Of a stretch of 64,000 bases of DNA, positions 52,524-61,892 are shown piece by piece. The stretch's first letter is position 1. Every line of letters starts with the position of its first letter. The stretch comes from Bacteroidaceae bacterium (GTDB lineage Bacteria > Bacteroidota > Bacteroidia > Bacteroidales > Bacteroidaceae), in the NCBI GenBank assembly GCA_017542145.1, contig JAFXXQ010000028.1, positions 1-64,000 on the forward strand, given 5' to 3'. The position numbers and the translations under genes are program-made. The notes beneath the pieces were generated by a model that did no database searches, was not told where the DNA came from, and saw only the letters and a list, made by a program, of their open reading frames with translations.

Positions 52524-53227
52524 TTGTGCACGAGGGTGCCGATAGGCTCGCCGTCGATGACCTTGCGGAGGTTGCCCACAACATCCATGTTGAAGACGTA
52601 GATGGGCATGTTGTTGTCCTGACACATGCAAATGGCCGAGAGGTCCATCACCTTCAGCCCGCGTGACAGCACTTCCTTATAGGATATATCCGCAAATTTC
52701 GTGGCTGTGGGGTCTTTTTCGGGGTCGGCGGTATAGACACCATCGACGCGAGTGCCCTTGAACATGACGTCAGCCTCAATCTCGATAGCCCGGAGCGAGG
52801 AGCCTGTGTCAGTAGTGAAATAAGGATTGCCCGTACCGGCGCTGAAGATGGCCACTTCGCCACGTTCGAGAGCATCAATAGCCTTCCACTTCGTGTAGAA
52901 TTCACCGATAGGTTCCATGCGGATAGCGGTGAGAACGCGCGTGGGAACGCCTACAGCTGTGAGGGCGCTGCTGAGAGCAAGGCTGTTGATGACTGTAGCC
53001 AGCATGCCCATCTGGTCGCCTTTGACACGATCAAAGCCTTTCCCTGCACCCGTGAGGCCGCGGAAGATGTTGCCGCCGCCTATGACGATGCCTATTTGCA
53101 CACCGAGGTCGTGGATTTCCTTGATTTGCCGGGCGTATTCGGCCAAGCGCTTTTCGTCGATGCCGTAACGTTGTTCGCCCATCAGGCTTTCGCCGCTGAG
53201 CTTGAGGAGGATTCTGTGAAATTGCAT
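52520..53227 (-). CDS. pyrH: UMP kinase
   Basis: A 235-aa amino-acid-kinase-fold enzyme that phosphorylates UMP to UDP. Motifs include ILLKLSGESLMGEQRYGID, IGIVIGGGNIFRG, KGDQMGMLATVINSLALS and FSAGTGNPYFTTDTG. Normal length. It converges with the GH127-type gene with a 3-nt overlap. Confidence 0.96.
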   Translation of the reverse strand: MQFHRILLKLSGESLMGEQRYGIDEKRLAEYARQIKEIHDLGVQIGIVIGGGNIFRGLTGAGKGFDRVKGDQMGMLATVINSLALSSALTAVGVPTRVLTAIRMEPIGEFYTKWKAIDALERGEVAIFSAGTGNPYFTTDTGSSLRAIEIEADVMFKGTRVDGVYTADPEKDPTATKFADISYKEVLSRGLKVMDLSAICMCQDNNMPIYVFNMDVVGNLRKVIDGEPIGTLVHN

Positions 53228-53280
53228 ATTAATAAAGATTTAGAAAAAACTCAATATTCAACTTTAATCTTTACCCTTTC

Positions 53281-53943
53281 TTACCATTTTATAGGTGTTT
53301 GGCCGTGCTCGGTCAGGTAGGCGTTGGAGCGGCTGAAGTGGTGGTTTCCGAAGAAGCCTGCGTGAGCGCTCAGAGGAGAGGGATGCACGCTGGTGAGAAC
53401 AAGATGGCGCGTACGATCGATGATGGCACCCTTGCGCTGGGCGTAAGAGCCCCAGAGGATAAAGACAAGGTTGTCGCGACGTGCGTTCAATTCACGAATA
53501 ACGGCATCGGTGAATTCCTCCCAGCCCTGCCGTTGGTGCGAGGCAGCAGCATGGGCACGAACCGTAAGGGTGGCATTGAGCAACAGCACACCTTGATCGG
53601 CCCAGCGTGTGAGGTCGCCGTTAGCGGGCGGAGGGGTACCGAGGTCGTTCTGTATCTCCTTGAAGATATTAACAAGCGAAGGAGGCATAGGGGTTGTCGG
53701 ACTGACAGAGAAGCACATGCCGTTAGCCTGCCCAGGCTCGTGGTAGGGGTCCTGCCCGATGATGACGACTTTCACCTTGTCGAAGGGACAATGGTCGAAG
53801 GCATTGAAGATGAGCCTTGCGGGGGGATAGCAAGTGCCGCGAGCATACTCCTGGCGGACAAACGACGTCAGTCGTTCGAACTCCGGTTTGTCAAACTCGG
53901 GCTGCAGCACCGCCCTCCAACTCTCGTCTATACGAACGTTCAT
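53281..53943 (-). CDS. ung: Uracil-DNA glycosylase
   Basis: A 220-aa family 1 uracil-DNA glycosylase. The active-site motif GQDPYHEPGQANG and the leucine-loop motif TSVHPSPLSAHAGFFG are intact. The start MNVRIDESW at 53943 overlaps the asnA stop by 4 nt and is preferred over a longer frame inside asnA. Confidence 0.96.
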   Translation of the reverse strand: MNVRIDESWRAVLQPEFDKPEFERLTSFVRQEYARGTCYPPARLIFNAFDHCPFDKVKVVIIGQDPYHEPGQANGMCFSVSPTTPMPPSLVNIFKEIQNDLGTPPPANGDLTRWADQGVLLLNATLTVRAHAAASHQRQGWEEFTDAVIRELNARRDNLVFILWGSYAQRKGAIIDRTRHLVLTSVHPSPLSAHAGFFGNHHFSRSNAYLTEHGQTPIKW

Positions 53944-54977
53944 ATCAGGGGTATTCCTGCGGCTGCGCAACGATCGACCATCTCCTGCGGCCAAATGGAG
54001 GCTTGGATTTCGCCAATGTGGGCTTTCTTAAGCAACAGCATGCAGAGCCGGCTCTGCCCTATACCGCCACCCACACTCAGGGGAAGCTCATCTGCCAGCA
54101 GCCGGCGATGGAAATATAGCTCCTTTCGCTCCTCAGCATGGCACAGGGCCAACTGACGTAACATAGAATCCTTGTCCACACGGATGCCCATAGAGGAAAC
54201 CTCGAACGAGCGGCCCAGGATGTTGTTCCACACGATAATATCGCCATTGAGGCCGCAGAATCCATCGCTGTTCGGCGTGCTCCAATCGTCGTAGTCAGGA
54301 GCACGGCCGTCGTGAGGCTCGCCATTCGACAGCCGGCCTCCAATGCCGATGATGAACACAGCACCATATTCCTTGGCTATGGCATGCTCGCGGTCCTTGG
54401 CAGAGAGGCCGGGATAGCGCTGCAGCAGTTCTTCGCTGTGAATGAAATGGATCTCATCGGGCAGGGAGGGGGTGAGCTGGGGATAGACTTCGCTGATCAT
54501 ATATTCTGTGCGCAACATGGCGGCATAGATGCGGCGGACGACGTCTTTCAGGAAATCAAGTGTGCGGTCCTCAGGGCGGATCACACGTTCCCAGTCCCAT
54601 TGGTCGACGTATAGGCTATGAAGGTTGCCCAGCTCCTCATCGGCGCGAATGGCGTTCATGTCGGTGTAGATACCATAACCTGGCTGGACGGCATATTCAG
54701 CCAATGTCAGTCGTTTCCACTTGGCTAACGAATGAACAACCTCGGCGCGGGCATCGTCCATGTCTTTAATGGGAAATGAAACAGCACGCTCCACACCATT
54801 CAAGTCATCGTTGATTCCAAGACCTTTCAGCACGAACAACGGTGCCGTCACGCGGCGCAGACGCAGTTCAGTACTCAGGTTCTGTTGGAAGAAGTCTTTT
54901 ATCTGTTTAATGCCCTGTTCAGTCTGCTTCGGGTTGAGCAGCGGGCGGTAGTTGGAGGGAGTAATCAAGTAGCTCAC
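53940..54977 (-). CDS. asnA: Aspartate-ammonia ligase
   Basis: A 345-aa class II tRNA-synthetase-like enzyme making asparagine from aspartate and ammonia. Family segments include QIKDFFQQNLSTELRLRRVT, LHSLYVDQWDWERVI, LNGDIIVWNN and LSVGGGIGQSRLCMLLL. It has its own promoter and is translationally coupled to ung. Confidence 0.96.
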   Translation of the reverse strand: MSYLITPSNYRPLLNPKQTEQGIKQIKDFFQQNLSTELRLRRVTAPLFVLKGLGINDDLNGVERAVSFPIKDMDDARAEVVHSLAKWKRLTLAEYAVQPGYGIYTDMNAIRADEELGNLHSLYVDQWDWERVIRPEDRTLDFLKDVVRRIYAAMLRTEYMISEVYPQLTPSLPDEIHFIHSEELLQRYPGLSAKDREHAIAKEYGAVFIIGIGGRLSNGEPHDGRAPDYDDWSTPNSDGFCGLNGDIIVWNNILGRSFEVSSMGIRVDKDSMLRQLALCHAEERKELYFHRRLLADELPLSVGGGIGQSRLCMLLLKKAHIGEIQASIWPQEMVDRCAAAGIPLI

Positions 54978-55001
54978 GTGAACGCAAAATTATATCGGGC
55001 T

Positions 55002-55032
55002 CAAAGGTACATCTTTATTCTGTAACGGCAAA
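55002..55032 (-). promoter_or_regulatory. Promoter of asnA-ung
   Basis: On the minus strand TTTG (55029-55032) and TACCTTTG (55002-55009), spaced 19 nt, about 25 nt before the asnA ATG. Confidence 0.78.
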
Positions 55033-55095
55033 AGCTTTCCCTCAAAAAGACAAAAAAAAGCAATATTTGCCTGCTACTATAAATTATTGAAAACA

Positions 55096-55122
55096 CAACG
55101 CAGCACCAATGGTGCTGCGTTG
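55096..55122 (-). terminator. Terminator of the acyl-CoA synthetase gene
   Basis: CAACGCAGCACC pairs perfectly with GGTGCTGCGTTG around a 3-nt loop; on the minus strand it is followed by TGTTTTCAAT. It lies 19 nt past the gene end at 55141. Confidence 0.75.
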
Positions 55123-55140
55123 AAGGGGGGGATAATTGGC

Positions 55141-56793
55141 TTACTGATACATGAAACGCTTTATGCTGCGTTTCGGGGTCTTTTCAAAAGGCTCGTTGCG
55201 AAGCTCAATCTTGTTGATGTGGCTATAAGCAGGCAGTTGAGCGTTGACCTGAGCCAAGTAATCGGTCATGACAGACTCGATGGTACGTCCCTGCTCGGCT
55301 AACGGCTTGAAACCATCCATATCGGGCACCACGAGAGCCACAATCTTATTGTTACGGCTAACGACAAGACACTCTGAAACTAAGGGAAGAGCATTTAGTT
55401 TGTCCTCCAGTTCTTCGGGATAGACATTTTGTCCGTTACCGCTGAGAATCATATTCTTGCTGCGGCCCTTGATGAAGATATTGCCATTCTTGTCCATAAG
55501 GCCAAGATCTCCGGTGCGGAGCCAGCCATCCTCGGTAAAGGTAGCCTTCGTGGCATCGGGGTTCTTGTAGTAGCCCATCATCACGTTATCGCCGTGTACC
55601 TGAATCTCGCCCACCTCAGTCTCAGGATTGGCAGAGGTGATGCGTACCTTCATACCATCAACGGGCTTACCACATGAGCGGGGAACAAACTTCGAGTAGT
55701 GTTCGTAACCGATGAGGGGACCGCACTCGGTCATACCATAACCTACAGTGTAGGGGAAATGCATACGATGCATGTACTTCTCCGCCGTCTCCCCAAGAGC
55801 AGCACCACCCATCACCAGACCTGAGCGCAGATACCCGCCAAAGGTACCGATGAGTTTTTTCTTCACCTTACCAAGGATGATATTATTGATACCAGGAATA
55901 GCAAGCAACACCTTCATTACAGGTTTCTGAAGCGTGGGAATGACTTTACTCTTGAAAATCTTCTCCACTACAAGGGGTACCGTAACAATGAGGTGAGGCT
56001 TCACATCGGACAGAGCCTTGATGAGCACGCTTGGCGTGGGGGTTTTGCCAAGGAAGGTAATATGGACACCCTGCGAAAGAGGATATACAAACTCAAAAGC
56101 CATGCCGTAAAGGTGAGCCATAGGAAGCATGGAGAGCATGGTCTCGCCTTCGTAGGCAGGGATGCGGTTACGACCAAACTCAATGTTTGAGCTGAAGTTA
56201 CGAGCCGAAAGCATGACGCCTTTTGGAGCACTGGTTGTACCACTAGTATAATTGATAATCTCAAGTTCGTCAAGTGAGCCCGTGGGATAACTGACGTTTT
56301 CAGGCTTCATACCATTCGGGAAACGTTTCTTGAACTCTTCTTCGACCTTCGCCTTAATGGCTTCAGCCGTAAGCTCTGAGTCACGCAGCATCAGCGCCTT
56401 GCCAGAGAGCATATTGAAAGCCGCCTTCAGGTTTGGCATAGCCTCTGCATCCATCTTCTCCCAAATACCGGGTTCGGTGAAAATAACCGTAGCGTCGGAA
56501 TGAGCTGTAAGCTTCTGCACGCTTTCAGGCGGGAAATCATTTAATACAGGAACAACAACGGCGTCATAAGAGGTTACGCTCATAAAAGCCATCGCCCATT
56601 GGGCAGAGTTGCGAGCACAAAGCACAACCTTATCTCCCCGCTGTGCTCCAGCAAGCTCGAGCAGGATGTGATTACGTTCAATTTGTTCGGCAACCTGGCC
56701 GAAAGTGAAATCTTCTTTTCCGTAGTTTGAGAGAGCCAGATTATTCCAGAAAGTCTTAACGGCTGTCTCGAAATAAGTCAAATAATGTGTCAT
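55141..56793 (-). CDS. AMP-binding long-chain acyl-CoA synthetase-like protein
   Basis: A 550-aa adenylate-forming enzyme that activates a carboxylic acid, most likely a long-chain fatty acid, to acyl-CoA or acyl-AMP. The P-loop INYTSGTTSAPKGVMLS and the adenylation motif YGMTECGPLIGYE are visible. So is the hinge region DGWLRTGDLGLMDKNGNIF, followed by GRSKNMILSGNGQNVYPEEL; a C-terminal Lys is in the PKRSIKRFM segment. Chain-length preference cannot be read from the sequence. It has a strong terminator and is a single-gene unit. Confidence 0.88.
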   Translation of the reverse strand: MTHYLTYFETAVKTFWNNLALSNYGKEDFTFGQVAEQIERNHILLELAGAQRGDKVVLCARNSAQWAMAFMSVTSYDAVVVPVLNDFPPESVQKLTAHSDATVIFTEPGIWEKMDAEAMPNLKAAFNMLSGKALMLRDSELTAEAIKAKVEEEFKKRFPNGMKPENVSYPTGSLDELEIINYTSGTTSAPKGVMLSARNFSSNIEFGRNRIPAYEGETMLSMLPMAHLYGMAFEFVYPLSQGVHITFLGKTPTPSVLIKALSDVKPHLIVTVPLVVEKIFKSKVIPTLQKPVMKVLLAIPGINNIILGKVKKKLIGTFGGYLRSGLVMGGAALGETAEKYMHRMHFPYTVGYGMTECGPLIGYEHYSKFVPRSCGKPVDGMKVRITSANPETEVGEIQVHGDNVMMGYYKNPDATKATFTEDGWLRTGDLGLMDKNGNIFIKGRSKNMILSGNGQNVYPEELEDKLNALPLVSECLVVSRNNKIVALVVPDMDGFKPLAEQGRTIESVMTDYLAQVNAQLPAYSHINKIELRNEPFEKTPKRSIKRFMYQ

Positions 56794-56956
56794 TCTTACA
56801 ACTGTTTTTTGAATTTCGGCTGCAAAGGTCGCACTTTATTTTTATACTTTTGGTTTTTGATGGCCAAAAAGTCGGGGAAAGGGACAAAAATTGAGAATAC
56901 GGGGCGAAATTATGGACTCAGGGACGAAACCATGAAAGGGAAAGGGCGAAAAACGC

Positions 56957-57760
56957 CTAAATTCCCCAATTCATCTTCTTCTGAAGCGTGCGAAACCACG
57001 TGTTGCCCGTCTGCTTGACGACGTTGATGCGATAGGGCGCTTTGCGGAGGACAAGGCGTGTTCCGGTATCGAAATTGGCACTTTGTCCATCGGCCGCAAC
57101 CAGGAAATGTCCGCTACGACTATCGACGACAAGCTCAATCTCCTTGTCATCAGAAATAATAATGGGGCGCATATTCAGACTATGGGGTGCAACAGCAGTA
57201 AGCAGCATGACATCCGACTGAGGATGGATGATGGGGCCGCCTGCACTAAGGGAGTAAGCCGTAGAGCCAGTAGGCGTACAGACCAAAAGGCCGTCAGAGC
57301 GATAAGTTGTCAGTAGTTCTCCATTGACAAAAGCCTTAATACTAATCATGGAAGCACTATCGTGTTTGGTGACAGCCACCTCATTAAGAGCATAAAGAAC
57401 TATCGGGCTTACGTCAGAGGCATCTGGCTGAAAAACCTCCGTATAAAGGACGCTGCGACTGCGCACCTCATACTGCCCCTTGTGGATACAGTCCAGAAAA
57501 ACGTCCATTTCATCGGTACTTACGTCGGCAAGGAAACCCAAATGTCCCGTGTTAATACCGACAATAGGTATGCCAGCAGCTCCCACCATCTCGGCTGCTT
57601 TTAGGAACGTGCCGTCGCCACCCAAGCTGATGACCATATCCACATCGGACGTCAATTCATCCGTTACCACATCCCCTCGAGCCTTCAAAAGCGACAGCAA
57701 TTTATCAGCCGTAAGAGACTTAGAAGGGTTAATCGTGTGTCCGAAGAGTACGAATTTCAT
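56957..57760 (-). CDS. nadK: NAD kinase
   Basis: A 267-aa NAD kinase making NADP. GGDGTFLKAA and NTGHLGFLAD are the diagnostic nucleotide-binding motifs, and TPTGSTAYSLSAGGPI is also conserved. The ATG at 57760 (MKFVLFGHTINP) is preferred because it matches the family N-terminus. It is divergent from pdxJ. Confidence 0.95.
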   Translation of the reverse strand: MKFVLFGHTINPSKSLTADKLLSLLKARGDVVTDELTSDVDMVISLGGDGTFLKAAEMVGAAGIPIVGINTGHLGFLADVSTDEMDVFLDCIHKGQYEVRSRSVLYTEVFQPDASDVSPIVLYALNEVAVTKHDSASMISIKAFVNGELLTTYRSDGLLVCTPTGSTAYSLSAGGPIIHPQSDVMLLTAVAPHSLNMRPIIISDDKEIELVVDSRSGHFLVAADGQSANFDTGTRLVLRKAPYRINVVKQTGNTWFRTLQKKMNWGI

Positions 57761-57856
57761 AGGGTACATTCTTAAAAACGTGGGCAAAAATATAAATTAT
57801 TCCTAAAAGAACAGCACAAAATGCCATTAAAAAGAGGTAAAAAACATTTTTACGCT

Positions 57857-57864
57857 TAACTTTG
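57857..57864 (+). promoter_or_regulatory. -7 box of pdxJ
   Basis: TAACTTTG, 32 nt before the ATG. No good TTTG is seen at the usual upstream spacing, so this is tentative. Confidence 0.4.
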
Positions 57865-57896
57865 CACCGAAAAAGAGGATTTATACCTTTAATTAT

Positions 57897-58610
57897 ATGA
57901 CCCGACTCAGTGTCAACATCAACAAAGTTGCTACGTTGCGCAACGCCCGCGGCGGCAATCGACCCGACGTACTGAAGTTTGCCATGGATTGCGAATCCTT
58001 CGGTGCTGACGGTATCACCGTCCATCCACGTCCTGATGAACGGCATATCCGCCGTAGCGATGTACTGGCACTCCGCCCTCAACTTCACACGGAACTGAAC
58101 ATCGAAGGATTCCCGTCGGAAGACTTCATGGAACTGGTGCTTAGCGTGCGCCCTGATCAGGTGACTTTGGTGCCGGATTCCCCCGTCCAACTTACATCCA
58201 ATCACGGATGGGATGTCAAAGCCAACCTTGATTTCCTTTCCCACATCGTCGATAGGCTCCAGATTGCCGGCATACGCTCATCAATTTTCATCAATGCAGA
58301 CTGCGAGCAAGTGGATGCCGCTGCAAAGACCGGAACCGACCGCATTGAGCTTTATACTGAACCCTATGCGACGAGATACACCTTAAGCCGCGAAACAGCC
58401 ATTGCCCCCTTCGTAAAAGCAGCCCTGCGGGCACGTATCTGCGGACTGGGACTCAATGCGGGACACGACCTCAGCCTGCAAAATCTGGGTTACTTTCATG
58501 AGCAGATTCCATGGGTGGAAGAAGTTTCCATCGGACATCAGCTCATCTGCGATGCGCTCTATCTTGGCATCGCCGAAACCATTAAGCAATACAAACAATG
58601 CCTAGTCTAA
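57897..58610 (+). CDS. pdxJ: Pyridoxine 5'-phosphate synthase
   Basis: A 237-aa TIM barrel catalysing the last ring-forming step of de novo vitamin B6 synthesis. The N-terminus [20 protein letters not shown] and the phosphate/metal segments [22 protein letters not shown] and [13 protein letters not shown] are typical. Confidence 0.95.
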   Translation: MTRLSVNINKVATLRNARGGNRPDVLKFAMDCESFGADGITVHPRPDERHIRRSDVLALRPQLHTELNIEGFPSEDFMELVLSVRPDQVTLVPDSPVQLTSNHGWDVKANLDFLSHIVDRLQIAGIRSSIFINADCEQVDAAAKTGTDRIELYTEPYATRYTLSRETAIAPFVKAALRARICGLGLNAGHDLSLQNLGYFHEQIPWVEEVSIGHQLICDALYLGIAETIKQYKQCLV

Positions 58611-58666
58611 TCATTCACATACTACCCCTCAACCCGCTAATTGTTAAATCGTAAATCATAAAAGAA

Positions 58667-59368
58667 ATGTTATTCCTCCAAGCAGAAACCATGCAGGCTG
58701 CGGCCGCAGAATTGACAGAGAATCCTGTCCTAACAGAAATCGTTGAAACAGGCAATAAGATGAACCTATGGGAGATGACTATGAAAGGAGGCTGGATAAT
58801 GCTTATCCTGGCTATCCTCTCCGTCATCTGTTTCTACATCTTCTTCGAACGCCTAGCTGCCCTTAAGAAAGCCCGCCGCGTCGATGCCTCTTTCATGGAT
58901 CGTATCCGCGACTATGTGCAGCACGGAGACAACAAGTCCGCCATCAACTTCTGTCGTGTAACGGGTAGCCCCATTGCCAATATGATTGAAAAGGGTTTGG
59001 AGCGTCTAGGGCGTCCTACTGCCGACGTCCGTGCCTCCATTGATAATGCCGGAAACCTCGAAGTAGCCAAGCTTGAAAAAGGCCTTTCCATCATGGCAAC
59101 CATCTCCAGCGGAGCCCCAATGATTGGATTCCTCGGCACCGTGCTCGGCATGGTACGTGCCTTTTGGGAAATGGCCAACGCAGGTAACAACATCGACATC
59201 ACCCTACTCTCCAGCGGTATCTACCAGGCTATGATTACCACCGTCGGCGGACTTATTGTCGGTATCATTGCCATGTTTGCCTATAACTACCTTGTTTCAC
59301 GCGTGGACAGCATCACCAATTGGCTCGAAGCCCAGACACTCTCATTCATGGACATGATAAAAGACTGA
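58667..59368 (+). CDS. exbB: ExbB/TolQ-type proton channel protein
   Basis: A 233-aa MotA/TolQ/ExbB family inner-membrane protein with three helices (WIMLILAILSVICFYIFFE, APMIGFLGTVLGMVRAFWEM, ITTVGGLIVGIIAMFAYNYL). The conserved GAPMIGFLGTVLGM motif is present. It is followed by exbD (4-nt gap) and a TonB-like gene, so it powers TonB-dependent uptake. A shorter start at a Met about 29 codons in is possible. Confidence 0.9.
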   Translation: MLFLQAETMQAAAAELTENPVLTEIVETGNKMNLWEMTMKGGWIMLILAILSVICFYIFFERLAALKKARRVDASFMDRIRDYVQHGDNKSAINFCRVTGSPIANMIEKGLERLGRPTADVRASIDNAGNLEVAKLEKGLSIMATISSGAPMIGFLGTVLGMVRAFWEMANAGNNIDITLLSSGIYQAMITTVGGLIVGIIAMFAYNYLVSRVDSITNWLEAQTLSFMDMIKD

Positions 59369-59372
59369 CGCC

Positions 59373-59795
59373 ATGGCACTAAAGCGCAAGAACAAAATCA
59401 ACCCGGCATTCAGCATGGCATCCATGACGGATATCATCTTTCTCTTGCTGATATTCTTCATGATAACCTCCACCATGGTGTCTCCCAATGCCATCAAGGT
59501 GCTGTTGCCGCAAGGCAAACAGCAAACCTCTGCTAAGCCACTCACCCGAGTTATCATCGACAAAGACCTGAACTACTACGCCGCTTTCGGCAACAAGGAC
59601 GAAATGCCTATTACCCTAGACGAACTGCCGGCGTTCCTAGCCGAGCGGGCTGCTGAAGAGCCTGAAATGTTCGTGGCCCTCTATGCTGACGAGCGTGTAC
59701 CCTATCGCGAAATTGTTAATATCCTGAACATTGCCAACGATAACAACTACAAAATGGTGCTTGCCACCCGAAAACCAGACCAAAAAAGAAAGTGA
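59373..59795 (+). CDS. exbD: ExbD-type biopolymer transport protein
   Basis: A 140-aa protein with one N-terminal helix carrying the conserved Asp (FSMASMTDIIFLLLIFFMIT) and a periplasmic domain (VFVALYADERVPYREIVNIL-like). It completes the ExbB/ExbD motor with the upstream gene. Its stop overlaps the GTG of the TonB gene. Confidence 0.9.
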   Translation: MALKRKNKINPAFSMASMTDIIFLLLIFFMITSTMVSPNAIKVLLPQGKQQTSAKPLTRVIIDKDLNYYAAFGNKDEMPITLDELPAFLAERAAEEPEMFVALYADERVPYREIVNILNIANDNNYKMVLATRKPDQKRK

Positions 59796-60568
59796 AAGCA
59801 GACTCGTCAAAAAAAATAGGCATTATAGGTACGCTAGCCATCCACGCCCTGCTACTGGTATTGTTGCTGACTATCTTCATGCGAGTTCCCGAACATCTGT
59901 CTGAGAGCGGCATGGAAGTGACACTTGGCGATGTCAGCCTGGCAAAGGGAGCGCAGGAAGACTACCGTCTGACAGAGGTGAAAGCCATTCAGCCCGAGGT
60001 GACACCCACACCTGAACAAGCCATTGAGAACAACGCGCCACCCGTTCCCGAGGAACCTATCATAGCCCAGGAAACAGAAGAGACGGTCGTCATTGAGACA
60101 GCTGAACAGATTGAAGCCCGCAAACGAGCTGAAGCGGAAAAGAAAGCTGCTGAAGTTGCCGCTGCCGCTATGGCCAACGCCTTCGGCAAAAGCAGCGAGA
60201 TGACTGCACGAGGCACCGCCGAGCAGACAGCGCAGTCTGGCACTCAAGGCTCGGTGGCAGGAAAGGCTGAAGCAGCCAGCACCAGCAGAAACGGAAGGTA
60301 CGGTACATACGACCTCGGCAACCGCACTTTGGAAGGTGAGCTCCCGAAACCGACAGAGAACATACAGGATGAGGGCACCGTTGTTGTAGCAATTGTCGTC
60401 AATCCTGCCGGTGATGTAGTCTCAGCTAACATTAGCCTCCGTACCAAAACATCCAATCCGCAGCTGCGCCAAGCAGCCATCAATGCAGCCAAGAAAGCCA
60501 AGTTCAACACTGTTGAAGAAATGGAAAATCAAACCGGCTCTATTACCTATTATTTTAAATTACAATAA
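59792..60568 (+). CDS. TonB-like energy transducer
   Basis: A 258-aa protein starting at GTG (overlapping the exbD stop). One N-terminal helix (AIHALLLVLLLTIFM) is followed by a long Pro/Glu/Ala-rich periplasmic linker (IETAEQIEARKRAEAEKK) and a C-terminal TonB domain (VAIVVNPAGDVVSANISLR, RQAAINAAKKAKFNTVEEM). It would couple the ExbBD motor to receptors such as that at 37430. Confidence 0.85.
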   Translation: MKADSSKKIGIIGTLAIHALLLVLLLTIFMRVPEHLSESGMEVTLGDVSLAKGAQEDYRLTEVKAIQPEVTPTPEQAIENNAPPVPEEPIIAQETEETVVIETAEQIEARKRAEAEKKAAEVAAAAMANAFGKSSEMTARGTAEQTAQSGTQGSVAGKAEAASTSRNGRYGTYDLGNRTLEGELPKPTENIQDEGTVVVAIVVNPAGDVVSANISLRTKTSNPQLRQAAINAAKKAKFNTVEEMENQTGSITYYFKLQ

Positions 60569-60577
60569 CCCCATTCC

Positions 60578-61144
60578 ATGAAGAAAGTATATGTTTTTCT
60601 TGCTGAAGGCTTCGAAGAGATTGAAGCCTTAGCTCCCGTTGATATCATGCGCCGCGCCGAGCTCGACGTTTTCACCGTCTCCATCTACGAGGACCTTACC
60701 GTCATCGGTGCTCATGGCATCCCCGTGATGGCTGATACCATCTTCAGTCTCTGCGACTACGACGATGCTGCCCTGCTCTTCCTCCCTGGAGGAATGCCCG
60801 GTGCGGCCAATCTACTGAACTGCGAGCCACTCTGCGAACTGCTGGAGAAGAAGCATCGCGAGGGAACGCCTTTGGCTGCTATCTGCGCTGCTCCTGCCGT
60901 GCTGGGCGAACTGGGTTTGCTGGATGGACGCCGCGCCACTTGCTACCCAGGCTTCGAAGAACACTTGAAAGGGGCTTATATCGACAGCAACGCCCTTATC
61001 GTCAAGGATGATGAGACGCTTTTCACCGGTTGTGGGCCGGCTGCTGCTCCCGCTCTTGGCTTTGTTCTTGTAGAATTGCTTTGCGGCAAAGAAAAAGCCG
61101 GCGAAGTCCGTTCCAGCATGATGTTCGGAAGAATTAATAATTAA
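60578..61144 (+). CDS. DJ-1/PfpI family protein
   Basis: A 188-aa protein of the DJ-1/ThiJ/PfpI superfamily. It has the conserved Glu near the N-terminus ([19 protein letters not shown]) and the nucleophilic Cys in [13 protein letters not shown]. Such proteins are glyoxalases, deglycases or chaperones; the exact activity is not indicated. It lies 9 nt after the TonB gene, probably in the same transcript. Confidence 0.85.
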   Translation: MKKVYVFLAEGFEEIEALAPVDIMRRAELDVFTVSIYEDLTVIGAHGIPVMADTIFSLCDYDDAALLFLPGGMPGAANLLNCEPLCELLEKKHREGTPLAAICAAPAVLGELGLLDGRRATCYPGFEEHLKGAYIDSNALIVKDDETLFTGCGPAAAPALGFVLVELLCGKEKAGEVRSSMMFGRINN

Positions 61145-61163
61145 AAACCAAAAAAGATTCGCG

Positions 61164-61892
61164 TTGGTTGTGGAGGGAACAACGAGATACGCCATCATTG
61201 TTGCCGGAGGCAAGGGGCTGCGCATGGGAAGCGATATTCCCAAGCAGTTTCTCACCGTACAGGGGCGCCCCCTTCTCATGCTGACACTGGAGACTTTTCA
61301 TTCCTTCGACCCTTCGATGCTGCTGATACTTGTGTTGCCCGAAGCGCAGCAGGAGTATTGGGAACGGCTATGCAGGGAGTACGTATTCCATGTGCCGCAC
61401 ACCGTAGTCAGTGGAGGAGAAACGCGATTCCACTCCGTTCGCAATGGCTTGCAAGCCATTGAAGAAGTATTAATAGGGCAACAAGTCAGCAAGTCAACAC
61501 GTCAACAAGCTCTTGTCGCTATCCACGATGGTGTGCGCCCGTTTGTTTCCCACCAAGTTATTGCGGCGTGTTTTGAAGCTGCTGAGCGTGACGAGGCAGC
61601 CATCCCTGTTATACCCGTGGTAGAAACCCTGCGCGAAGTTTACCTTCCCCATCCTTCACAGCGAGGAATAAGCCGCACCGTCAATCGCAACCGCTATCGT
61701 CTCGTCCAAACCCCTCAGACCTTTCGCCTCAGCCTGTTGCTGGACGCCTACGCTCAGCCCTATTCTGATGCCTTCACCGACGATGCCTCCGTCGTCGAAT
61801 CCCTAGGTCACCCAATTACCCTTGTCGAGGGCAACCGCGAGAACATCAAGATTACCACCCCCTACGACCTCGCCGTAGCTGAGATTCTATGA
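61164..61892 (+). CDS. ispD: 2-C-methyl-D-erythritol 4-phosphate cytidylyltransferase
   Basis: A 242-aa nucleotidyltransferase of the non-mevalonate isoprenoid pathway (makes CDP-methylerythritol). Motifs: [42 protein letters not shown] and [20 protein letters not shown]. There is no ATG: the start is TTG (61164) or GTG (61170). A four-copy octamer array adds a loop ([11 protein letters not shown]) just before the active-site HDGVRP. Its stop overlaps recG by 4 nt. Confidence 0.92.
   Translation: MVVEGTTRYAIIVAGGKGLRMGSDIPKQFLTVQGRPLLMLTLETFHSFDPSMLLILVLPEAQQEYWERLCREYVFHVPHTVVSGGETRFHSVRNGLQAIEEVLIGQQVSKSTRQQALVAIHDGVRPFVSHQVIAACFEAAERDEAAIPVIPVVETLREVYLPHPSQRGISRTVNRNRYRLVQTPQTFRLSLLLDAYAQPYSDAFTDDASVVESLGHPITLVEGNRENIKITTPYDLAVAEIL
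61476..61507. repeat. Four tandem octamers inside ispD
   Basis: GGGCAACA, AGTCAGCA, AGTCAACA and CGTCAACA follow one another. They are translated as a surface loop of IspD and belong to the same word family as the ruvA array. Confidence 0.85.
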
